From positions 310,001 through 374,000 of the forward strand of contig CP121688.1 of NCBI GenBank assembly GCA_038396625.1: DNA of 64,000 bases, written 5' to 3'. The notes under the pieces are model-generated. The model was not told the origin of the DNA and searched no databases. It saw only the letters and a program-made list of their open reading frames with translations. Position numbers and translations under genes: made by a program. The DNA is from G038396625 sp038396625 (GTDB lineage: Bacteria; Bacillota; Clostridia; Peptostreptococcales; Thermotaleaceae). Shown here one piece after another: positions 39,519-46,505 of the stretch (position 1 is its first letter; each line of letters begins with the position of its first letter).

Positions 39519-41177
39519 ATGTTGAAGAAAGAAAAAATATTTATTATTGGTGGGGTAGCAGCAGGTACGAAAGCGGCTGCAAAAATAAAGAGAGAAAATC
39601 CGAAGGCAGAAGTTGTAGTAGTAACAAAGGATGAACATATTTCTTATGCAGGTTGTGGTCTTCCGTACTATATCGGAGGCGTTATAGAAGAAAAACAAGA
39701 ACTCGTTGTAAAAACACCAGAAGATTTTAAACTACTTACCAATATTGATGTATTTATCAAGCATGAAGCAGTGAAAATTGATACAGAAGCAAAGGTAGTG
39801 GACGTAAAGGATTTGGTTAAAGAAGAAATAAAGACCTTTTCCTATGACAAATTGGTTATCGCTACAGGGGCATCTCCTTTTGTACCACCTATTGAGGGAA
39901 AGGATTTAGAAGGTGTATTTTCCGTAAGGACAGTATCAGATGCTTTGACTATTAGAGAATTAGTAGATAAAGGCGAAATAAAAAAAGCAGTGATTGTAGG
40001 AGGCGGCTTCATTGGATTAGAAGTTGCAGAAAATCTTCATGACCGAAAGGTAGATGTTTCAATCGTTGAACTTGTAGATCACATATTACCTCCATTTGAT
40101 CAAGAAATTGCATTACTGGCACAAAACCATATGGAAGAAGAAGGCGTGCATATTTACACCAGTGAAAAAGTTATTTCTTTAGCAGGATCAGAGGGAAAAG
40201 TGGAAAAAGTAGTCACAGATCAAAGAGAGCTAGAAGCAGACATTGTGATTATGTCTGTAGGTGTAAGACCCAATACGAAACTGGCAAAGGAAATCGGCGT
40301 AGCTCTTGGTTCTACTGGCGCAATCAAAGTAAATGAATATATGGAAACAAATATCAAGGATGTTTATGCTGTTGGAGACTGTGCAGAAAGTACAAATCTA
40401 ATTACAGAACAGCCTGCTTGGTATCCAATGGGCTCGACAGCTAACAAAATGGGTAGAGTAGCAGGGATCAATATGGAAAACGAAGAAAAGGATGGACTAA
40501 AGGGTGTACTGGGAACAACGATTGTAAAATTGTTTCAATTCAACGCAGCAAAAACGGGATTATCAGAACGAGATGCAAGAAAAGCTGGTTTTGAGATAGA
40601 GACAGCCTTGGTTCCTGCTAACGACAGAGCCCACTACTATCCAGGATATAGAGAAATTATTACAAAACTGATTGCAGATAAAAAAACCCATAAGGTATTA
40701 GGTGCACAAGTGATTGGAGAAGGGGTCGTAGATAAACCCATTGACATCATTGCTACAGCTATAACCTTTGGTGCCAAGGTAGAAGACTTAGAAAAGTTAG
40801 ACTTGGCTTACGCACCTCCTTTCTCTATGGCAATGAGTTCTACAATCTTGGGTGCAAACGTACTGCGCAATAAATTAACAGGAAGAGTAAAGGGCATTGG
40901 CCCTATAGAATTAAATAACAGAAAAGATGAACTGCAAATCATAGATGTGCGTGATGAAGGTTCCTTCATGGTAGGTACTGTTCCTGGAGCTATTAATATT
41001 CCATCAGGTGAATTATATATGAGGGTACAAGAACTAGATCCCCATAAGGAAACTGCATTGGTTTGCAAAGTAGGAAAAAATGCATTTCTATCTTATCTAA
41101 AGTTAAAAGAACTAGGTTTTGAAAATGTAAAAATATTAGAAGGTGGTATGAATGCATACCCTTTTGAAAGAGAATAA
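39519..41177 (+). CDS. CoA-disulfide reductase-like flavoprotein fused to rhodanese
   Basis: A 552-residue fusion. The FAD/NAD(P)H part (about 1-450) starts KIFIIGGVAAGTKAAAK and has the redox SYAGCGLPYYIGG (C46), the NAD motif VIVGGGFIGLEVAE and the FAD motif DVYAVGDCAE. The C-terminal rhodanese domain (about 460-552) keeps its active Cys (C516 in VCKVGKNA). Such CoADR-Rhd enzymes reduce CoA disulfide or per/polysulfides. The ATG at 39519 follows AGGAGTGAGG; an earlier in-frame ATG at 39501 overlaps the previous stop. With TusA and DsrE-type genes next, a persulfide-handling role is likely. Confidence 0.92.
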   Translation: MLKKEKIFIIGGVAAGTKAAAKIKRENPKAEVVVVTKDEHISYAGCGLPYYIGGVIEEKQELVVKTPEDFKLLTNIDVFIKHEAVKIDTEAKVVDVKDLVKEEIKTFSYDKLVIATGASPFVPPIEGKDLEGVFSVRTVSDALTIRELVDKGEIKKAVIVGGGFIGLEVAENLHDRKVDVSIVELVDHILPPFDQEIALLAQNHMEEEGVHIYTSEKVISLAGSEGKVEKVVTDQRELEADIVIMSVGVRPNTKLAKEIGVALGSTGAIKVNEYMETNIKDVYAVGDCAESTNLITEQPAWYPMGSTANKMGRVAGINMENEEKDGLKGVLGTTIVKLFQFNAAKTGLSERDARKAGFEIETALVPANDRAHYYPGYREIITKLIADKKTHKVLGAQVIGEGVVDKPIDIIATAITFGAKVEDLEKLDLAYAPPFSMAMSSTILGANVLRNKLTGRVKGIGPIELNNRKDELQIIDVRDEGSFMVGTVPGAINIPSGELYMRVQELDPHKETALVCKVGKNAFLSYLKLKELGFENVKILEGGMNAYPFERE

Positions 41178-41208
41178 ACTTTTGTAAAAAGAATAGGAGG
41201 AAAAACAA

Positions 41209-41433
41209 ATGGCAGATATTCAATTAAATTGCAAAGGATTACAATGTCCAGGACCGATTATGCAAGTGTTTAAAGCAGCAAAGGAAGCACAGCCAGGAGA
41301 TATTATTCATGTTAAGGTTTCTGATAGAGGCTTTTATAAAGATATACAAGCGTGGTGTAAAAAAACAGGCAATGAATTATTAGAGCTAGAGGATAAAGAT
41401 ACAGAAATTACAGCAAAGATCCTTAGAAAGTAA
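41209..41433 (+). CDS. tusA: TusA/SirA-like sulfur carrier protein
   Basis: A 74-residue TusA-family protein with the sulfur-carrying CPGP motif at residues 13-16 (LQCPGPIM) and the conserved GFYKDIQAWCKKTG. Family members carry persulfide between enzymes; related proteins occur in tRNA thiolation, sulfur oxidation and selenium metabolism. It follows the CoADR-rhodanese gene by 31 bases with AGGAGG before it, so the likely donor is the rhodanese domain. It is separate from the DsrE-type protein, unlike YedF, where the two are fused. Confidence 0.93.
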   Translation: MADIQLNCKGLQCPGPIMQVFKAAKEAQPGDIIHVKVSDRGFYKDIQAWCKKTGNELLELEDKDTEITAKILRK

Positions 41434-41445
41434 GAGGGTGAAAAA

Positions 41446-41919
41446 ATGGCTGATAAAAAAACAATGATTGTATTTAGTGGAGATATGGATAAAGTAATGG
41501 CTAGTCTTATTATCGCCAATGGTGCAGCAGCTATGGGCAGTGAAGTAACTATGTTCTTTACCTTTTGGGGATTAAATGCACTAAGAAAAGCAAAAAAAGT
41601 ACAAGTGAAAAAAGATTTTATGGAGCGGATGTTTGGTTGGATGATGCCGAGAGGTGCAGAAAAGCTAGGTTTATCGAAAATGAATTTTGGCGGCATGGGT
41701 GCAACCATGATGAAAAGTATCATGAAAAAGAAAAATGTCAATACCTTACCAGAGTTAATTGAAAGTGCACAGATGATGGGTGTAAAAATGATTGCTTGCA
41801 CCATGTCTATGGATGTAATGGGTATCAAAGAAGAAGAATTAATTGATGGAGTAGAATTTGCAGGCGTAGCGACCTATCTTGGAGAATCTGATGAAGCGAA
41901 TGTAAATTTATTTATCTAA
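41446..41919 (+). CDS. DsrE/DsrE2-like sulfur-relay protein
   Basis: A 157-residue protein of the DsrE2 type: MIVFSGDMDKVMASLIIANGAAAMG at the start (cited in parts: MIVFSGDMDKVMASLI, IANGAAAMG), FFTFWGLNAL, a Met-rich middle (FGGMGATMMKS) and the late Cys in MIACTMSMDVMG (about residue 124). DsrE-family proteins accept and pass sulfane sulfur, often with TusA. It is 12 bases after tusA in the same operon and followed by a terminator hairpin. Which sulfur or selenium substrate it carries is unknown. Confidence 0.88.
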   Translation: MADKKTMIVFSGDMDKVMASLIIANGAAAMGSEVTMFFTFWGLNALRKAKKVQVKKDFMERMFGWMMPRGAEKLGLSKMNFGGMGATMMKSIMKKKNVNTLPELIESAQMMGVKMIACTMSMDVMGIKEEELIDGVEFAGVATYLGESDEANVNLFI

Positions 41920-41927
41920 TCCATGAT

Positions 41928-41970
41928 CGAAATAAAGTGGTTGTTTGTAAAAACAGCCACTTTTATTTCG
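41928..41970 (+). terminator. Terminator after the sulfur/redox operon
   Basis: A 19-bp imperfect stem (41928-41946 with 41951-41970; one G-T, one bulged T). It is stable, with only internal T runs in the 3' arm. Confidence 0.65.
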
Positions 41971-41988
41971 AATAGATTAAAAGCATTG

Positions 41989-42018
41989 TTGATATAAATT
42001 TATGGTACAATATATGAT
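41989..42018 (+). promoter_or_regulatory. Promoter of the CsoR-family gene
   Basis: TTGATA (41989-41994), 18-base spacer, TATGAT (42013-42018). A short ATACCGTAT palindrome follows near 42032. Confidence 0.55.
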
Positions 42019-42069
42019 AGAATAATTTAAATACCGTATGCTGTTATTAGAGAAAGGAGTGCTTATTAA

Positions 42070-42345
42070 ATGTCTAAAGAAGCAGCCAAAAAAGATATTA
42101 TTAATAGATTAAGAACCATCAAAGGACATATAGCAGGTATAGAAAAGATGATCGAAGAAGACAGCAAAACCTGTGATGACATATTACTTCAAATTGCAGC
42201 TGTAAAGGCATCGATCCATAAAGTAGGACTTGTCATTATGGAAGACCATGTAAAGGATTGTTTGTTGCATTTTGAAGAAGGAGAAACATTAAATAAAGAA
42301 CAGGTGGAAAAAGTTTTAACGACCATTGTAAAATTTGCCAAATAG
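42070..42345 (+). CDS. CsoR/CstR-family repressor
   Basis: A 91-residue all-helical regulator of the CsoR/RcnR family. INRLRTIKGHIAGIEKMIEE is the typical first helix, and the sensor residues are C35, H60 and C64. C35 and C64 are the two cysteines of persulfide-sensing CstR; with H60 they match the Cu(I) C-H-C triad of CsoR, whereas characterised CstR lacks the His. The operon it follows handles persulfide-type sulfur, which suggests a CstR-like role. The operator at 39274 is a likely target. It has its own promoter and a GGAGTG ribosome site. Confidence 0.9.
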   Translation: MSKEAAKKDIINRLRTIKGHIAGIEKMIEEDSKTCDDILLQIAAVKASIHKVGLVIMEDHVKDCLLHFEEGETLNKEQVEKVLTTIVKFAK

Positions 42346-42373
42346 CATCGTATTCTTACGGTGCTATTTTTAA
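42341..42373. terminator. Shared terminator of csoR-like gene and DUF3189 gene
   Basis: AATAGCATCGTA pairs with TACGGTGCTATT (one G-T); T run follows. Genes converge here. Confidence 0.8.
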
Positions 42374-42823
42374 TTTCGTTTTTTTCACAATCTCCACAAT
42401 GGTAGGATAGGCTTTAAGTGTTCCATAGGTAACGATAGGTCTTCCAAAACCCACAAGTCCCAGTCTTCTAGAACTTGCTCCTCCAATACGCATCCAGTTA
42501 TTTACCGATAAAGAAGTATCAACACATAAAATATTTTTTTTATCTTCCTCAATCATATCAAATACTGTTTGAATTGCATTGATTACTAATTGTGGGTGAT
42601 ATTGTCTGCTGATGGTATATACAGCATGATGATATTCATCCTGTCCATGGTAGATGAGTCTACCAATATTCTTTTTCTCTAATCGATCAAATAAAGGAAC
42701 GCTTTCGATTTCTGATTTTGAAGGAATCATATCCATTGGCAGCTTGTTGAGATGAATCGCTGCTGCAATAATGGTAGAATGGGTGCCACCTACATCATGA
42801 TAGACAATAAACACAAATCTCAT
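42356..42823 (-). CDS. DUF3189 family protein
   Basis: A 155-residue protein with the DUF3189 pattern: FVIVYHD-type start with GGTHSTIIAAAIHLNKLP, then IYHGQDEYHHAVYTISRQ, and a Gly/Arg-rich stretch (GGASSRRLGLVGFGRP). This family is confined mostly to spore-forming Clostridia and related bacteria and has no known function. It stands alone on the minus strand, convergent with the CsoR-like gene. The start has AAAGGATG on its strand. Confidence 0.82.
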   Translation of the reverse strand: MRFVFIVYHDVGGTHSTIIAAAIHLNKLPMDMIPSKSEIESVPLFDRLEKKNIGRLIYHGQDEYHHAVYTISRQYHPQLVINAIQTVFDMIEEDKKNILCVDTSLSVNNWMRIGGASSRRLGLVGFGRPIVTYGTLKAYPTIVEIVKKTKLKIAP

Positions 42824-43235
42824 CCTTTCCTAGAAAATTTTTACCAGATCTTTACGTAGACCTCATTAGGTAGCGAAGCACAATAAAAAGAGGTATATGT
42901 GTAGCTTACATCTATCTAGTGTTCGTGCAATCTTAGGGATCTATGCATGAACATATTATTTTTTAGAAAAATATAAGAGAAGATCATCTGTATTCATGAT
43001 AGAATCCATTGGAGAGTTGAAGAATGTTGACCATTATGACGCAATAAAATATAATGGTACTGAAAAACATTGAAAATTTTAGAAATTTACATATTTGAAT
43101 CAATAAAAATCTACATTCTTTGACCTAAAAGTAGTGAATCATTAAGGTATGTTCAGCCATCTTAAAAAAAATGGCAAGGGTAACAATGGGAATTTAAATA
43201 CATAAAAATTTATCATCCAGAAAGGGGTATGTGAA
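42824..43235. other. Gap between divergent DUF3189 and ABC operon
   Basis: About 410 AT-rich bases. TTGACC near 43119 could be the -35 of a weak promoter for the ABC operon, but no good -10 pairs with it. I saw no riboswitch, repeat or RNA gene. Confidence 0.4.
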
Positions 43236-44273
43236 ATGAAAAAACTTTTATCTGTACTTATGGCATTGGTATTGATTATGAGTGTAGTAGGCTGTACAGC
43301 ACAGCAAGAAGAAACAAGTGATAATGTACAGCAACAAACGCCAACAGAGGAAAGTCAAGAAGAAGCTTCTGAAGAACAAATCATTGCGAAAATTTCAGGA
43401 TTAAAAGGTCCTACATCTATTGGTATGATTAAAATGTTTGAAGAAAAACCATCCTTAGGAGAGAATATAGCATCTACTTACCAAGTGGCGGAGAGCCCTG
43501 ATATATTAGTGGCAAGACTACTTTCCAAGGAAGTAGATTTTGCTGCTTTACCAACAAATGTTGCAGCAAAGCTGTACAATAAAGGCGCAGGATATAATCT
43601 GGCGGCAGTTAATATCTGGGGCGTGCTTTATGTAATGACCCAAGAAGACAATATAAAGGACTGGAAAGATTTGAAAGGAAAGACAATAAATGCTGTGGCA
43701 AAGGGTTCAACACCAGACGTAGTATTTAGATATCTATTGGAGAAAAATGGATTAGATCCTGAAAAAGATGTAACGTTAGATTATACATTAGGACATGTGG
43801 AACTTGCACAATCCATGTCTGCAGGAAAAATAAATATGGGAGTACTGCCAGAACCCTTTGTAACAAATGTTGGGATGAAAAATGAAAAAGCTCAGATTGC
43901 GCTAAACCTTCAGGATGAATGGAAGAAAGCCCTAGGCACAGAGACTTCTTATCCCCAGACCTGTATTGTTGTAAGAGAAGAATTTGCCCAAGCTCATCCA
44001 GAAGCAGTAGCAAGGTTTTTAGAGGAATTAAAAAAATCGATTGATTGGGTCAATGCCAATGCAGTAGAAGCAGGTGTGCTTGTTGAGAAACATGAAATTG
44101 GCATGACCGCTAAAATGGCTGAAGCTGCCATACCAAGATGTAATTTGAGATTTGAAGATGCACAGAAGGCAAAAGAGGTTGTAGATGAATACTTAAATGT
44201 ACTCTTTGATTATTCACCAAAGGATGTGGGAGGCAAGCTTCCTGATGAGAATTTCTACTATTATCAAAAATAA
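43236..44273 (+). CDS. SsuA/NMT1-type ABC transporter substrate-binding lipoprotein
   Basis: A 345-residue lipoprotein. The signal peptide ends in MSVVGC (C20), followed by an acidic Gln/Glu linker and a two-lobe domain with GPTSIGMIKMFEE, VDFAALPTNVAAKLY and AVAKGSTPDVVFRYLLE. It resembles the SsuA/TauA/ThiY-like group that binds sulfonates, taurine or thiamine precursors. The substrate cannot be read. The gene is first in a binding protein-permease-ATPase set; the permease start lies 29 bases inside it. Start: AAAGGGGTATGTG before ATG. Confidence 0.88.
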   Translation: MKKLLSVLMALVLIMSVVGCTAQQEETSDNVQQQTPTEESQEEASEEQIIAKISGLKGPTSIGMIKMFEEKPSLGENIASTYQVAESPDILVARLLSKEVDFAALPTNVAAKLYNKGAGYNLAAVNIWGVLYVMTQEDNIKDWKDLKGKTINAVAKGSTPDVVFRYLLEKNGLDPEKDVTLDYTLGHVELAQSMSAGKINMGVLPEPFVTNVGMKNEKAQIALNLQDEWKKALGTETSYPQTCIVVREEFAQAHPEAVARFLEELKKSIDWVNANAVEAGVLVEKHEIGMTAKMAEAAIPRCNLRFEDAQKAKEVVDEYLNVLFDYSPKDVGGKLPDENFYYYQK

Positions 44274-45000
44274 ATTTCCGACAATATTATCTATTGTATT
44301 ATTAATTCTTCTATGGAAAATCATCTCCGGATTATTTAGTTCGGAGATGATTATGCCTTCACCAGAGGTAACCTTAAAGCATTTATTCTTGATTTTTCAA
44401 TCCAAAAATTTTTTACAAACAGTTGCCAGTACGCTAATAAGAGGGGTAATTGGTTTTGTCATCTCTGGAACTTTAGGATTGATTGTAGGGATATCGGCAG
44501 GGATGAATAAATTTGGAGAAAAGCTAGTGGAACCTTTTTTGGTCACAATTAAAGCTACCCCTGTCATGTCTATTATTTTAATTACTCTAATTTGGTTTCA
44601 AAGCAATCATGTACCGATTTTTGTTAGCTTTCTCGTAGCCTTTCCGATTATATGTGGGAATGTTTTAGAAGGAATCAAATCTGTGGATGTAAGTATTGTT
44701 CAAATGGCTAAGATCTACCATATCCCCAAATGGAGAATATTATTGGAAATTTATTTCCCATCCATTGTTTCTTATTTGGTAGCAGGATTTTCAACAGCCA
44801 TGGGTATCGGATGGCGGGCAGTCATTGCAGCGGAAGTGCTAAGCCAGCCTCAATATGCTATTGGTACCAGTCTGCAAACAGCAAAAATATATTTGGAAAC
44901 TCCCAATGTCTTTGCTTGGACTCTACTTGCCATTTTTTTTAGTTTTTTGTTTGAACAGGGAATAAGAACGCTAGAGAAAAAAATCATTAGATGGAGATAG
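44245..45000 (+). CDS. ABC transporter permease (SsuC/TauC type)
   Basis: A 251-residue membrane protein with about six segments. The coupling loop has EGIKSVDVSIVQMAKIYHIPKWRILLEIYFP (cited in parts: EGIKSVDVSIVQMAKIYH, IPKWRILLEIYFP) and GWRAVIAAEVLS, as in SsuC-like permeases. I start at ATG 44245 after GGGAGG; a longer frame from 44197 overlaps further into the binding protein without a site. It forms the channel of the importer. Confidence 0.9.
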   Translation: MRISTIIKNKFPTILSIVLLILLWKIISGLFSSEMIMPSPEVTLKHLFLIFQSKNFLQTVASTLIRGVIGFVISGTLGLIVGISAGMNKFGEKLVEPFLVTIKATPVMSIILITLIWFQSNHVPIFVSFLVAFPIICGNVLEGIKSVDVSIVQMAKIYHIPKWRILLEIYFPSIVSYLVAGFSTAMGIGWRAVIAAEVLSQPQYAIGTSLQTAKIYLETPNVFAWTLLAIFFSFLFEQGIRTLEKKIIRWR

Positions 45001-45004
45001 AAAA

Positions 45005-45730
45005 ATGACGCTAATCGTTCAGAATGTAGATAAAAACTATGGAACCCTTCAGGTATTTAAAAATTTTGGTATGGAGATTTTAGAAAATAAAATCACCTGT
45101 ATCCTTGGTCCTTCAGGATGTGGGAAAACCACTTTTTTACATATGCTCAGCCGTATCATTGAAGCAGATAAGGGATATTTTGGGGGCTTTGATAATAAAG
45201 TTATTTCCTATCTTTTTCAAGAGCCAAGGTTATTAGATTGGAAGACTGTATGGGGGAATATTGAATTTGTACTAAAAGATATTTATTCGAAGGAAAAGAG
45301 ACAGCAAATCATATCTCAATATATTGAAATGGTTGGATTAAAGGAATTTGAGCACTACTATCCTTCAAGACTCAGCGGAGGCATGCTTCAGCGGGTTGCT
45401 ATTGCACGGGCCTTTGCATATCCTTCTGATATTCTGCTGATGGACGAACCATTTAAAGGATTAGATGTAAATATCAAGCGGTCGTTGATCAAATCATTTA
45501 TGAAACTGTGGACAAAGGATTCAAGAACTGTGATTTTTGTAACCCATGATATCGAAGAAGCCCTTATGATAGGGGATGAAATCCATATTTTTTCAAGCAT
45601 GCCTGTGCAATTGAAAAGCTCGTTTCAAATTTCTATTCCACAGCAGGAAAGAAGTACAACAGACAAATATATGGAAGAGCTCAAAAAACAGATCTATCAA
45701 GAGTTTACCCTGATTAATCCTCTATCATAA
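45005..45730 (+). CDS. ABC transporter ATPase (SsuB/TauB type)
   Basis: A 241-residue ATPase: Walker A GPSGCGKTT (about 35-43), Q-loop FQEPRLLDWKTV as in SsuB/TauB, signature LSGGMLQR, Walker B DILLMDEPFKGLD and FVTHDIEEAL. The gene starts 4 bases after the permease and ends at a terminator. The PRLLPW-like Q-loop supports a sulfonate/nitrate-type importer family; the cargo remains open, though the nearby sulfur operon makes a sulfur compound plausible. Confidence 0.93.
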   Translation: MTLIVQNVDKNYGTLQVFKNFGMEILENKITCILGPSGCGKTTFLHMLSRIIEADKGYFGGFDNKVISYLFQEPRLLDWKTVWGNIEFVLKDIYSKEKRQQIISQYIEMVGLKEFEHYYPSRLSGGMLQRVAIARAFAYPSDILLMDEPFKGLDVNIKRSLIKSFMKLWTKDSRTVIFVTHDIEEALMIGDEIHIFSSMPVQLKSSFQISIPQQERSTTDKYMEELKKQIYQEFTLINPLS

Positions 45731-45743
45731 AACAAGAGCACTT

Positions 45744-45789
45744 GCTCCGCTTATTACTCACAAGCATTGAGTTTTAGCGGGGTTTTTTT
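45744..45789 (+). terminator. Rho-independent terminator after the ABC operon
   Basis: CTCCGCT pairs with AGCGGGG and CTCA with TGAG inside; seven T follow. Confidence 0.78.
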
Positions 45790-45871
45790 AATGTCTTTTT
45801 TCATAAAAAGAATGAAAAACACATATTAGAATGCACATAAAATATAACGACGATCGGATAAAGCGTTGCAG

Positions 45872-45900
45872 TTGACAAGAGGATTTTTAAATTATATAAT
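45872..45900 (+). promoter_or_regulatory. Perfect consensus promoter of the DUF2325 gene
   Basis: TTGACA (45872-45877), 17-base spacer, TATAAT (45895-45900). Confidence 0.85.
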
Positions 45901-45916
45901 AATGATAATCAATATC
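45898..45916 (+). promoter_or_regulatory. Fur box
   Basis: AATAATGATAATCAATATC matches the 19-bp Fur consensus at 17 of 19 positions by my count. It overlaps the end of the -10 and the expected start, so iron-bound Fur would repress the gene. Confidence 0.75.
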
Positions 45917-45936
45917 GATTAGGAAGGAGGATGAAA

Positions 45937-46242
45937 ATGACTGCATTAATTGTAGGAGGAGATCGGTTGGGGAATATTCCTGATTTATTAAGTGCAAAGG
46001 GCATTCACAAATATATTCATTGGTCAGGGAGAAAAAAAGGAATGCGAAATAGAGAAGTGCCAACAAATGTCGATATGGTTATCGTCTTATATGATTTTAT
46101 CGAGCATAATTTGGCTACGATTATTAAAAAACAATCTAAAAATATGGATGTTCCCTGTATTTTTGCCAAAAGAGCCAGTAGTGATTTAGCTATGAAATTA
46201 GATTGTTGCAAGCACTGTAAATGCAAAACGTGCTGTATGTAG
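45937..46242 (+). CDS. DUF2325 protein with Cys-rich tail
   Basis: A 101-residue protein. The DUF2325 fold reads TALIVGGDRLGNIPDLL, HWSGRKKGM, VDMVIVLYDFIEHNL. The last 14 residues are unusual: CCKHCKCKTCCM, with six cysteines and a His, suited to binding a metal. The start is ATG 45937, six bases after AAGGAGG; the ATG six bases earlier abuts the site. A Fur box covers its strong promoter, so it is probably made under iron shortage. Function of the family is unknown. It ends near a terminator and is monocistronic. Confidence 0.82.
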   Translation: MTALIVGGDRLGNIPDLLSAKGIHKYIHWSGRKKGMRNREVPTNVDMVIVLYDFIEHNLATIIKKQSKNMDVPCIFAKRASSDLAMKLDCCKHCKCKTCCM

Positions 46243-46308
46243 TCTAATAGAAGGGGCTGTGTCATTTTTATGGAATACATAAAATTTAATAAAAAAGAGA
46301 TGTTAAGG

Positions 46309-46346
46309 AACATTGTTTTTATACCTTCATAAAAACAATGTTTTTT
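46309..46346 (+). terminator. Rho-independent terminator
   Basis: A 14-bp perfect stem (46309-46322 with 46329-46342) and T run. Confidence 0.88.
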
Positions 46347-46505
46347 GTATATATAAGGCTAAATGTCTATAAAATACTTGTCAAAATTTACAATTTCAAC
46401 GAGGAATTGGAATATTTATGTCGAATATTTATATAGATTGGTATTGTATCAAAATACAATTTTATAATAAATAAGGTATTGAATGAAATGAAGGAGGTAG
46501 ATGAA

